Origin: CAZMHJ01 sp964566075
Lineage (GTDB): Bacteria > Patescibacteriota > Saccharimonadia > Saccharimonadales > CAIOMD01
Assembly (NCBI GenBank): GCA_964566075.1
Contig: CAZMHJ010000010.1
Coordinates: 1-29,674, forward strand
DNA: 29,674 nt
Direction: 5' to 3'
A model generated the notes under the pieces. That model worked only from the letters and a program-made list of their open reading frames with translations. It did no database searches and was not told where the DNA came from. Made by a program: the position numbers and the translations under genes. Shown piece by piece: positions 7,698 through 14,502 of this stretch (position 1 is its first letter; every line of letters starts with the position of its first letter).

Positions 7698-8734
7698 ACA
7701 AAGCCCCCGATAATTGCTAAGAGTAAGCCAACTACAGCTGCAACCTGGCCAATAACCCAAAACCGCATCGTGACTTTCGTTTCTGGCCAGCCAATCGCTT
7801 CAAAGTGATGATGTATTGGGCTAATACGGAATATCTTTTTCCCGTTACGCAACTTCTTAGAGGCAACTTGCAAAATAACCGAACCTGCTTCTGCAACGAA
7901 AACGAAGCCAATAACCGGTAGCAGTATAAGTGTATCGGTCATCATAGCTACCACCCCGAGCCCAGTGCCGAGCGCAAAACTACCGACATCACCCATAAAG
8001 AACCTGGCTGGAAAAATATTAAACCAAACATATGCCAAAAGTGCACCAACGACAGTCATACAAAACGCTGCCAAACCATAGTTACCCTGCAGTAGTGCAA
8101 TTACAGCATAAGCAGCATACGCTGTTGCCAGTAGACCACCGGCCAAACCATCAAGCCCATCCGAAATATTAACTGCATTTGCGGTAGCAACTACCACCAG
8201 GACAAAAATTGGGATAATAAGCCAGCCAACTACGACTGCACCAGCGCCTGGCAAATGAAATGAATCATAGTTATTCTTCGCAAAAAACCACCAGCCACCA
8301 ATTAAGGCGACAAGTGCAATCAGGGCAAATTTTAATTTAGAACGAAGGCCTGCGACTCCGCTGCCATCACCTTTAATGTTGATGAAATCATCAAGCAAAC
8401 CAACTGCGCCGGCTCCAACCATTGCAGCCAGTGGCAACCATGTTTGTCCTCTTTCAAGATTGGTGAAAAGTGTCACTACTGCGACACCGATTACCATAAT
8501 GACCCCGGCCATAGTTGGTATATGGCGTTGGTGTTTAGCGGCGTGTAATTTCTGGAATTCGGTCGCCTTTTCGCCCGTTAAGGCAGTCGTACGAGGACGC
8601 TTCCACCACTGATACTTATATGCCAGCGTAGTATAGAGTGGCGTAATCAACATGCTAAAGACAAAGCCCAAGAACCCTAAGAAGAGAATGTGCTCTAATG
8701 TTGATGATTGGATAGCAAGATTAATCGTCGTCAT
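7694..8734 (-). CDS. mraY: Phospho-N-acetylmuramoyl-pentapeptide-transferase MraY
   Basis: A 346-residue polytopic membrane enzyme that moves phospho-MurNAc-pentapeptide to undecaprenyl phosphate, making lipid I. Signature elements are GLLDDFINI (Asp115, Asp116), the NISDGLDGLAGG loop (189-200), FFMGDVGSFALG, and the late histidine motif RISPIHHHFE. About ten hydrophobic helices are visible. Length is typical. It has an internal promoter before it (8777-8785) and is coupled to ftsW by ATGA. The murD gene usually found between mraY and ftsW is missing here. Confidence 0.96.
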   Translation of the reverse strand: MTTINLAIQSSTLEHILFLGFLGFVFSMLITPLYTTLAYKYQWWKRPRTTALTGEKATEFQKLHAAKHQRHIPTMAGVIMVIGVAVVTLFTNLERGQTWLPLAAMVGAGAVGLLDDFINIKGDGSGVAGLRSKLKFALIALVALIGGWWFFAKNNYDSFHLPGAGAVVVGWLIIPIFVLVVVATANAVNISDGLDGLAGGLLATAYAAYAVIALLQGNYGLAAFCMTVVGALLAYVWFNIFPARFFMGDVGSFALGTGLGVVAMMTDTLILLPVIGFVFVAEAGSVILQVASKKLRNGKKIFRISPIHHHFEAIGWPETKVTMRFWVIGQVAAVVGLLLAIIGGFV

Positions 8735-8776
8735 AATGCGTTTTTCTGTTGTTTATTTTTGTTATTACCTCTGTTT

Positions 8777-8785
8777 AGTATACCA
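8777..8785 (-). promoter_or_regulatory. Internal promoter before mraY
   Basis: Minus-strand extended -10 TGGTATACT lies in the 64-base gap between ftsI and mraY; no good -35 is seen. It would give mraY-ftsW-murG-ftsQ a message separate from the mraZ promoter, with a leader of about 35 bases. Confidence 0.5.
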
Positions 8786-8798
8786 CAATTTAGTATTT

Positions 8799-10556
8799 TC
8801 AAGAGCTTTTTGGCTTGAGTGCAAAGTTATCAATAAGCTTGTTGCTAATCTCGGCCCAGGTCTTAGCTGCTTCCCCACTCGCGAAGCCTGCAGTTTTTGG
8901 TTCATCAAGCCGAACAACCATGATGTACTGCGGTTTGTCGCCACCAATAAAACCACTATACACACCGTTGTATGCGTCTGACTTATAGTTGCCATTGGCA
9001 TCCGCTTCTTGAGCCGTACCACTCTTGGCCCCAAGTACGTAACCATCACGTAGCGCAGCCTTGTTGTTTATACCTAGTGAAGTTGTTAGTAAACTCCGCA
9101 CTTGATCGCTGGCAGTAGCTGAAACCACATTACTTTTAACGACTTCTGGCTTAAATGTTTCAGCCTTACCATTAACTTGTCGTGATGCGATAAGCGTAGG
9201 TTTGTAGTAGGTACCGCCATTAAGTAGTGCTGTGTACGCAGCTGCCAGTTGCAAAGGCGTAACCGTCATACCTTGTCCAAACGCCATGTTTGCGTACCGA
9301 ACGTTAAGCCCATATCCCTCATTTGGTCCACCAACGACTCCCGCTGATTCGCCACTCTGTTCAATCCCGGTTGTCTTGTTAAATTGATAGTGGTTTACCA
9401 GATAGTCATACCAGGTTTGACGAGCTTTGGCGTTAATTTCACCACCGCCCAGAGTTTTGAGCGTAAAAACTGCGCCTGTATTTAACGATTTATTAATAAC
9501 ATCATGCAATGACATCGTCTGCGCGCCCCAGTTGACTGAGTTGGTTATTTTCCTGTCATCAATTTGTACATAGCCAGGATCAAAATAGGTCGTGTCTGGA
9601 GTTGCAGTGCCTTCGGTGAAAGCTGCACCCATCAATAAGGGCTTTGCAACCGAACCTGGTTCCCATGCACCTGTCACCGTATTGTTAGTAAACACACTAA
9701 TATCACTGATTTTATCGTACTGGCCAGGGTCATAGGTTGGATAATTTGCCATGGCTTTTATCGCACCCGTGTTTGCCTCGATAATAACCACACTCCCCCG
9801 CACTGCTTTCGTGCGATCAATCCCATTTTTTAGTGCTTCTTCAGCAATACGCTGCATGCCAATGTCAATTGTAAGCGTGACATCTGCACCCGCAACTGCA
9901 GGTTTTAAAATATTGTCGTTGTTTACGGCAAGCGGGATACCCCGAACATCAGTAACTGCTTTTTCAAGCCCTGTTTGGCCACCAAGTTCATCGTTCAAAT
10001 ATTCTTCGATACCATATTGGCCCTTACCGTCGTCGTTCACAAAACCAAGCACTTGCGATGCTAGCTGACCCTGGGGATAGGTACGCACATTAACTTCTTG
10101 TTTACCGACACCTTTCAGTTGCAACGCATCAACACGATCGGCTTGATCTTTGGTTAGCTTTTTAGCAAGAATCACATAGCGTGTATTTGATTCGAGCTTT
10201 TTTTGGACCTCTTCTACCTTACCGCCAATAAGAGGAACAAGTTTATTAGCAGTCTCTTTTGTATCAGTAATGTACTTTGGATCCGCGTAGACCGTATATT
10301 TCTGTTCGTTCAGCACTATTGGAACAGAATTAGACCCATCAGATAGACGTATAATCCCCCTCGGGGCAGATATTTCGAACTTTTTAATATGTTCAGCTAA
10401 CGCCTGGGCCTGATAGTAATCGTGTTTTATTATCTGAATATAAAATAAACGCGCAATCAATATTGCGCCGATAGCAATTAACACAATCCTAAGAATCGCA
10501 ATACGGTCTATTGGATCTTTGCGTTGCTCTGTCCGTCTTGGTTTTACATAATTCAT
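8799..10556 (-). CDS. ftsI: Septal peptidoglycan transpeptidase FtsI (class B PBP)
   Basis: A 585-residue class B penicillin-binding protein. A cytoplasmic basic start and one membrane anchor (about 19-40) are followed by the dimerisation domain (RGIIRLSDGS near 66) and the transpeptidase domain, with active-site SVAK (Ser302), SLN (357-359) and KSGT (511-514). It crosslinks septal peptidoglycan as the partner of FtsW. No PASTA repeats are present. The position after ftsL is the classic dcw order; murE and murF, usual next neighbours, are absent. ATG 10556 has no clear Shine-Dalgarno site; a perfect TATAAT (minus strand, 10599-10604) lies 42 bases upstream, at the end of ftsL. Confidence 0.95.
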   Translation of the reverse strand: MNYVKPRRTEQRKDPIDRIAILRIVLIAIGAILIARLFYIQIIKHDYYQAQALAEHIKKFEISAPRGIIRLSDGSNSVPIVLNEQKYTVYADPKYITDTKETANKLVPLIGGKVEEVQKKLESNTRYVILAKKLTKDQADRVDALQLKGVGKQEVNVRTYPQGQLASQVLGFVNDDGKGQYGIEEYLNDELGGQTGLEKAVTDVRGIPLAVNNDNILKPAVAGADVTLTIDIGMQRIAEEALKNGIDRTKAVRGSVVIIEANTGAIKAMANYPTYDPGQYDKISDISVFTNNTVTGAWEPGSVAKPLLMGAAFTEGTATPDTTYFDPGYVQIDDRKITNSVNWGAQTMSLHDVINKSLNTGAVFTLKTLGGGEINAKARQTWYDYLVNHYQFNKTTGIEQSGESAGVVGGPNEGYGLNVRYANMAFGQGMTVTPLQLAAAYTALLNGGTYYKPTLIASRQVNGKAETFKPEVVKSNVVSATASDQVRSLLTTSLGINNKAALRDGYVLGAKSGTAQEADANGNYKSDAYNGVYSGFIGGDKPQYIMVVRLDEPKTAGFASGEAAKTWAEISNKLIDNFALKPKSS

Positions 10557-10598
10557 ACTACTTTTGACACATTGCCATAAGCAGTGTGCTATGCATCA

Positions 10599-10604
10599 AT
10601 TATA
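10599..10604 (-). promoter_or_regulatory. Possible -10 box before ftsI
   Basis: Perfect TATAAT on the minus strand at the 3' end of ftsL, with no convincing -35. A hairpin (10568-10588) lies between it and the ftsI start; its stem pairs fully, with one G-U pair, only as plus-strand RNA. Confidence 0.35.
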
Positions 10605-10606
10605 CC

Positions 10607-10954
10607 TTAATTAGTCGCAAAAGCAGTAGGTTTTGACTCTTGCATATTGGCAGCGACGGAGCTTGTCTTAACTCGATCGAGGCTCTGTAGGCGCGTCGAC
10701 TCAACCTCAAGGCTGGCATACTCTTCTTTAAGCTGAGTTTGCTTGGTGGTGAGTTCGCTTACTTTATATCCAAGTGCATTCGTTTTTGTTACCTGTGTCA
10801 GGTACATAAGCCCTAAAAGGCACATCACGAGAATAAGCACAATTGCGTTTGAGACTGGTCCAAGACCTGCCTTGCTTGCACTCATTGTCACGACGTTACG
10901 ATTGCGTTGATACGCACTGGCACGACTAATTGATATGTTTTTACCGTATGTCAT
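10607..10954 (-). CDS. ftsL: Cell division protein FtsL-like
   Basis: A 115-residue small bitopic protein. A basic cytoplasmic tail of 35 residues, one membrane helix (about 36-56, SNAIVLILVMCLLGLMYLTQV) and a coiled-coil-like stretch (about 60-95, SELTTKQTQLKEEYASLEVE) match FtsL, which forms a complex with FtsQ and FtsB and activates FtsW-FtsI. Sequence conservation in this family is weak, so the name relies on topology and on the rsmH-ftsL-ftsI position. The ATG at 10954 is preferred; a longer frame begins at a TTG (11020) inside a strong hairpin. The start has an A-rich leader with no Shine-Dalgarno site. Confidence 0.8.
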   Translation of the reverse strand: MTYGKNISISRASAYQRNRNVVTMSASKAGLGPVSNAIVLILVMCLLGLMYLTQVTKTNALGYKVSELTTKQTQLKEEYASLEVESTRLQSLDRVKTSSVAANMQESKPTAFATN

Positions 10955-10995
10955 TTTTGTATTTGTTTTATTTTTGTAGCTTAACGGGAAAAGCC

Positions 10996-11044
10996 TTGGG
11001 GCTACTCGTCCCCCAACCAAGAAGAACGAGTAGCTTTTTGTTTT
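10996..11044 (+). terminator. Plus-strand terminator with a competing stem
   Basis: GCTACTCGT (11001-11009) pairs with ACGAGTAGC (11026-11034) across a 16-base loop and is followed by TTTTTGTTTT, an intrinsic terminator for plus-strand transcripts, antisense to the dcw genes. The overlapping pair TTGGGG (10996-11001) with CCCCAA (11011-11016) excludes it, the layout of an attenuator. The same stems can form in the minus-strand leader of ftsL. Confidence 0.5.
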
Positions 11045-11079
11045 AGGTTGGCTGCTTGCTATAAAGCTTCCGTGTCAGT

Positions 11080-11139
11080 TTATAAAACTGCTACGTGGAC
11101 TTTATGAGCAACCGACCGACCAGTGACTTTAATGCGCAT
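11080..11139 (-). CDS. Candidate 19-residue leader peptide between rsmH and ftsL
   Basis: A short frame encoding MRIKVTGRSVAHKVHVAVL. It has AAAGGA six bases before its ATG, a better ribosome site than rsmH, ftsL or mraZ have, and begins 21 bases after rsmH ends. Its stop lies in the hairpin CAGTTT-ATA-AAACTG (11076-11090), and the switchable stems at 10996-11034 follow before ftsL. A leader peptide is inferred from this layout; chance is possible given the size. Confidence 0.3.
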   Translation of the reverse strand: MRIKVTGRSVAHKVHVAVL

Positions 11140-11160
11140 CGCTGGTCCTTTCCGTTGTTT

Positions 11161-12021
11161 TTATTTTGCAGCGACACGTAGTTTCGCACTACGTGAACGC
11201 GGATTGGAAACGAGTTCCGGTTCACTCGCGGTGATCGGGTTTTTGAAAGGTACGCTGAAGTCTGCATCGTATCGACTACCGCCGTATTCGGCAAAATAGT
11301 TTTTTACGATTCGGTCTTCTAGGCTATGGAAACTTATAATTCCGAGCCTTCCACCTGGTTTCAAAAGTTGAATCCACAGTGGTAAAGCGGCGGTAAGTAA
11401 ACCAAGCTCGTTATTGACCGCAATCCTCAGTGCTTGAAAGGTGCGAGTAGCAGGATTTTTTTTCTGCCACTTACCCGAAGCGCGAGCTATTATGGTGGCA
11501 AGTTCGTCCGTTGTTTTAAATGGCCTGTTAGCCACAATCAGCTGTGAGATTTTTCGTGCATGTGGCTCTTCACCATATGTGCGTAATATCTCCTCGATGG
11601 TTTCCGCAGTCCACTCATTTACGATGGTTTCCGCACGCAGCGTTTGACGCTGGTCCATACGCATATCGAGTGGTCCCGAGTGCTGAAAGCTAAAACCCCG
11701 GCTCGCCTTGTCAAGGTGCGGTGACGAAACGCCCAAGTCGGCCAATATGATGTCAAACTGTTCACCATCGTTAACGAGTTGCTCCGCAGCTGAGAGAAAA
11801 TCCTGGTGAAGGATATGGACTCCCTTTTCGTTAAACAATGTTCGCAGGTGATCAATTGCCATTTGGTCGCGATCAACCAGTACGCTTTCTGCGTAGTTTG
11901 TAGTGAGCGCTAAAATCGCACCGCTGTGGCCACCGTAACCGGCAGTCGCATCTAGGTACGATTCCCCTTTTTTAGGAGCTAACGCTTCTAAAACTTCAGA
12001 TAGTAATACTGGTTCGTGCAT
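11161..12021 (-). CDS. rsmH: 16S rRNA (cytosine1402-N4)-methyltransferase RsmH
   Basis: A 286-residue class I SAM methyltransferase (formerly MraW) that methylates N4 of C1402 in the 16S P site. The start MHEPVLLSEVLEAL, the SAM loop DATAGYGGHSGAIL (24-37), DLGVSSPHLD, and the C-terminal GGRLGIISFHSLEDRIVKNYF are all family hallmarks. Length is slightly below the usual 300-310. It stands second in the dcw run, as in most bacteria, but is separated from mraZ by 317 non-coding bases. The leader is A-rich without a Shine-Dalgarno site. Confidence 0.96.
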   Translation of the reverse strand: MHEPVLLSEVLEALAPKKGESYLDATAGYGGHSGAILALTTNYAESVLVDRDQMAIDHLRTLFNEKGVHILHQDFLSAAEQLVNDGEQFDIILADLGVSSPHLDKASRGFSFQHSGPLDMRMDQRQTLRAETIVNEWTAETIEEILRTYGEEPHARKISQLIVANRPFKTTDELATIIARASGKWQKKNPATRTFQALRIAVNNELGLLTAALPLWIQLLKPGGRLGIISFHSLEDRIVKNYFAEYGGSRYDADFSVPFKNPITASEPELVSNPRSRSAKLRVAAK

Positions 12022-12114
12022 TTTATTTTTGTATTTATTTTTGCAAGGTCACCGATTCAGCAGCCAACTTTTTGTTTTTTTGTAAGTTTTTGTTTTTGTG
12101 GTGATAGCACCTGA

Positions 12115-12306
12115 ATGTTGTCAGTATTTGCGAATTTGAAAAATTTGCCTAAGGACAACTGGTTACTATCTAAGTTTTGAGAGACTTATGTGTGAGGTGG
12201 AGTTTTGGGAGGTGTTTTGTTGAGAAATGTACTAGGGTTTTTAACGTAGAACCCTCGACCTACGTGTTGACTACCGAATCGCTGATCTCGAGTCGGTTGT
12301 TTTTTT
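12115..12306 (+). ncRNA. Candidate structured RNA in the mraZ-rsmH gap
   Basis: Three structures in a row favour a plus-strand RNA. First, GTTGTC (12117-12122) pairs with GACAAC (12154-12159) and encloses GCGAATTT-GAA-AAATTTGC (12130-12148), whose G-T pair works only on the plus strand. Second, two exclusive stems share bases: AGGGTT/AACCCT (12234-12255) and ACGTAG/CTACGT (12244-12265). Third, the intrinsic terminator at 12273-12306 closes it. A 21-codon frame (12115-12180) lies in the first hairpin. No clear promoter is seen. Confidence 0.35.
12273..12306 (+). terminator. Plus-strand intrinsic terminator in the mraZ-rsmH gap
   Basis: ACCGAATCG (12273-12281) pairs with CGAGTCGGT (12289-12297), one A-G mismatch, loop CTGATCT, followed by TGTTTTTTT. 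It points against the dcw operon, so it ends either a small RNA or antisense transcripts. Confidence 0.55.
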
Positions 12307-12338
12307 GCTTTTGAAACCAAATTGTTAATGTAAGGCTA

Positions 12339-12698
12339 TTACTTTGCACTCATGCGCCAATAAGCGCCAGCGCGGACTGCCACGACGTCTTTGTCGATAC
12401 CTGCGTACTCGATGTGATGCAGCTCAAGGGTTATACGCCCCTGTTTCTCATCCAGTACACTGGCTGCTTTTCCTGATCTGAACTGTACGTTTAAGTCGGC
12501 TACCCTTTCATCAAGGATAGATCCATTTAGTTCGGGTTCTACTTTTTGATCCCAAACATCTTGTGAGTACAGATGCAGATACTTGCCAAAGCCGCGGGTC
12601 ACGACTACACCGCTTTTGAACTCGCTTCGAACCTCGACCGGTATGGTCAATCTACGCTTGTCGTCAAGCTTTCGTTCGAAGTAGTCTACGGTGGCCAT
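12339..12698 (-). CDS. mraZ: Transcriptional regulator and dcw autorepressor MraZ
   Basis: A 119-residue AbrB/SpoVT-fold DNA-binding protein. The start MATVDYFERKLDDKRRLTIPVEVRSEF carries the family DxKxRLxIP motif. It is shorter than the usual 140-150 residues and its second swapped-hairpin half is compact. MraZ proteins form rings that bind tandem TGGG boxes before their own operon. ATG 12698 is chosen: a longer frame from 12746 would start inside the MraZ boxes. The leader between promoter and start is about 58 bases and has no good Shine-Dalgarno site, only GATTACAAAAA. Confidence 0.9.
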   Translation of the reverse strand: MATVDYFERKLDDKRRLTIPVEVRSEFKSGVVVTRGFGKYLHLYSQDVWDQKVEPELNGSILDERVADLNVQFRSGKAASVLDEKQGRITLELHHIEYAGIDKDVVAVRAGAYWRMSAK

Positions 12699-12739
12699 TT
12701 TTTGTAATCTGCCTAGTGGTTTTTGTTTGTCGGTGGTGT

Positions 12740-12787
12740 TACCCACTTTTACCCACTGAGCACAGCATACTACCCACTCCTACCCAC
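12740..12787 (-). promoter_or_regulatory. MraZ operator: four GTGGGTA boxes
   Basis: GTGGGTA occurs four times on the minus strand, at plus coordinates 12740-12746, 12750-12756, 12771-12777 and 12781-12787. Start distances are 10, 21 and 10 bases, so all face one side of the helix. TGGG repeats at 10-base spacing are the known MraZ binding pattern. Two boxes lie between -35 and -10 and two lie downstream of -10, fitting autorepression. Confidence 0.8.
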
Positions 12788-12793
12788 ATGCAA
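12764..12793 (-). promoter_or_regulatory. mraZ (dcw) promoter
   Basis: Minus-strand -35 TTGCAT (12788-12793), an 18-base spacer filled by two MraZ boxes, and -10 TATGCT (12764-12769). Expected start is near 12757. Confidence 0.55.
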
Positions 12794-12830
12794 GTACTTT
12801 TTTTGACAAATGTAGTAAGTTATTCCCGAC

Positions 12831-12839
12831 TTATCCACA
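12831..12839 (+). promoter_or_regulatory. DnaA box upstream of the mraZ promoter
   Basis: A perfect TTATCCACA lies about 38 bases upstream of the mraZ -35 box. DnaA could couple replication to dcw expression; this is inference from one site. Confidence 0.45.
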
Positions 12840-12858
12840 GTTTGTTCGTATTATTTTC

Positions 12859-12885
12859 GTATAACACCACATATGGTGTGTATAC
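12859..12885. repeat. Inverted repeat between the HAD gene and the mraZ promoter
   Basis: GTATAACACC (12859-12868) pairs with GGTGT and TATAC (12875-12879, 12881-12885) around loop ACATAT, with one bulged G. No T tract follows on either strand, so it is more likely an operator or processing stem than a terminator. Confidence 0.45.
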
Positions 12886-12898
12886 GTGTACTTATACG

Positions 12899-13507
12899 CT
12901 ACGGTGTTTGAAGTATTTGTTCGGCACCCTTCAGGCTTTGTATACGCCAAATAGAATCGCCGAGTTTAGTAACCAAGTTTTTTGACGCATCGCGTGCTAA
13001 ATGTATTTCCACCCAGCCATTAGGTAATTGCTGACCAAATTTATCGTCAATCAAATAGCCGGTTTCTCCTCTAAAATTGGTGGCAATATACTCCCGCTTA
13101 TACGATAACGTAGTCAGTAGTGGCACTGATTTCAAATATGGGCTCAGTGCAAATTTAAGTTCTTGTATTTCTTTACTGCCAAAGCTTAACACTTTGGTGT
13201 TAGGCACCATATTCTGTGTCGTAAGCCAATCAAACAGCTTTTTTGCATCATCATAGACGAACTGGTCTGGCGTTAGCATTGCTAACGTATTCTGTGTAAA
13301 CTGTTCAGCTGTTACTTCAAGTGCTGAAAAGATAACGCTGTAGTCTAGTTCGTATAGCAATGTACCGCTCCCTGCTCGTTGTGATTCAAACTGTGCTCGA
13401 ATATAGTCGACATCATAATCACACATACTTGGCAGTACTGTTTCGATAATTGCGTCCAAGAAAGCTGATGTATCAAATAGGGTTCTATCTAAGTCGAGTA
13501 GGAGCAT
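12899..13507 (-). CDS. HAD-superfamily hydrolase
   Basis: A 202-residue haloacid dehalogenase-fold protein. Motif I is DLDRTLFD with nucleophile Asp5 and acid Asp7, motif II Ser lies in KVLSFGSKE, motif III is Lys in SYKREYI, and motif IV is the acidic pair in YLIDDK. A helical cap of about 80 residues sits between motifs I and II. Such enzymes are mostly phosphatases; the substrate cannot be told. The start shares one base with the yvcK stop (TAATG), so the two are co-translated. It is the last gene of the ten-gene run. Confidence 0.8.
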   Translation of the reverse strand: MLLLDLDRTLFDTSAFLDAIIETVLPSMCDYDVDYIRAQFESQRAGSGTLLYELDYSVIFSALEVTAEQFTQNTLAMLTPDQFVYDDAKKLFDWLTTQNMVPNTKVLSFGSKEIQELKFALSPYLKSVPLLTTLSYKREYIATNFRGETGYLIDDKFGQQLPNGWVEIHLARDASKNLVTKLGDSIWRIQSLKGAEQILQTP

Positions 13508-14502
13508 TACGAAAAATATATCCTCATGAGTTGGCGAGCGACTGCGTCAGCATCATGTCGTATAAGTGTGCGTTCAAGCTTATCGTTTTTTGCAATTACC
13601 GGAAACTCATTACTCACAAGATCTTTACCAATAGCACGGTAGTGCGCCTTTTTTAAATCGCTTGCTTTAAAACCAACTGGATATTCGCCTTCTTTAGCAT
13701 ATTGGTTGAGCATTTCTTTAGTTGGCTTTTCGATATTGTAAAGCGCATAATCAACAACGCCTTGGCCAACAAAGCGCTCGAGTTCCTCAACATAATCAGT
13801 CACCTTCCAGCCATCAGTTTGTCCGGGTTTTGTAACCAAGTTAATAACTTGTACTACCTTGGCTTTCGTTTTTTGCAATGCTTCTGCGACACCATCAACA
13901 ATAACTGCTGGCACGAGCGAACCATAAAAGTTGCCAGGTGCAATTACCACCATGTCAGCTTCTTTTATCGCTTGCTTAGCATCTGGGTTAATCCAAGCGT
14001 GTGGTTCGAGTGTAAAATCGGGACGATTTTTACCTTTGAATTTTGTATGTCCAATCTGATACTCACCTATCATTCGCTGATTATCATCTAACATAACTAA
14101 ATGGGTATTATCGAGTGTGATTGGCATAACTCTACCGGTAATATTCAGCACTTTACCGGCGAGTGTAACTGCTTGCCCAAAGTCATCAGTCATTTTTTCG
14201 ACTGCAGTTAAAAATAGATTTCCAAAACTGTGGCCTTCAAAACTACCCTCGCCAAAACGATAATTAAAGAGCTGGCGCATTTGCTCGGTCGAGTTAGATA
14301 AGGCAACTAGGCACTGTCTTACGTCACCAGGTGGTAACACACCATATTCATCGCGAAGTTGCCCAGTAGAACCACCGTCATCTGCCATTGTTACCAGCGC
14401 GGTAATATCTTGAGCGTAGTTTTTGAGCTCTTTTAAAAGAGTGAAGCTGCCAGTTCCACCGCCAATCATAACAATTTTTGGACCTTTAGATGCCTTTTTC
14501 AT
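13507..14502 (-). CDS. yvcK: YvcK/CofD-like (gluconeogenesis factor) family protein
   Basis: A 331-residue protein with the family start KIVMIGGGTGSFTLLKELK (GGGTGS at 14-19), ADDGGSTGQLRDEYGVLPPGD (40-60) and ALSNS. YvcK proteins bind UDP-sugars such as UDP-GlcNAc and are needed for wall shape and growth on gluconeogenic carbon in Gram-positive bacteria; they are related to CofD but are not F420 enzymes. ATG 14502 overlaps the upstream glycosidase gene by 17 bases; a TTG start at 14538 is an alternative. The usual partners rapZ and whiA are not adjacent. Being one operon from the dcw cluster fits a wall-related role. Confidence 0.88.
   Translation of the reverse strand: MKKASKGPKIVMIGGGTGSFTLLKELKNYAQDITALVTMADDGGSTGQLRDEYGVLPPGDVRQCLVALSNSTEQMRQLFNYRFGEGSFEGHSFGNLFLTAVEKMTDDFGQAVTLAGKVLNITGRVMPITLDNTHLVMLDDNQRMIGEYQIGHTKFKGKNRPDFTLEPHAWINPDAKQAIKEADMVVIAPGNFYGSLVPAVIVDGVAEALQKTKAKVVQVINLVTKPGQTDGWKVTDYVEELERFVGQGVVDYALYNIEKPTKEMLNQYAKEGEYPVGFKASDLKKAHYRAIGKDLVSNEFPVIAKNDKLERTLIRHDADAVARQLMRIYFS

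Noticed and set aside
12115..12180. A 21-codon plus-strand gene in the mraZ-rsmH gap
   Set aside because: It coincides with a strong hairpin and lacks a ribosome site; structure explains the sequence better.
12699..12746. An earlier start for mraZ at 12746
   Set aside because: It would lie inside the MraZ boxes, downstream of no usable ribosome site, and add residues not seen in the family.
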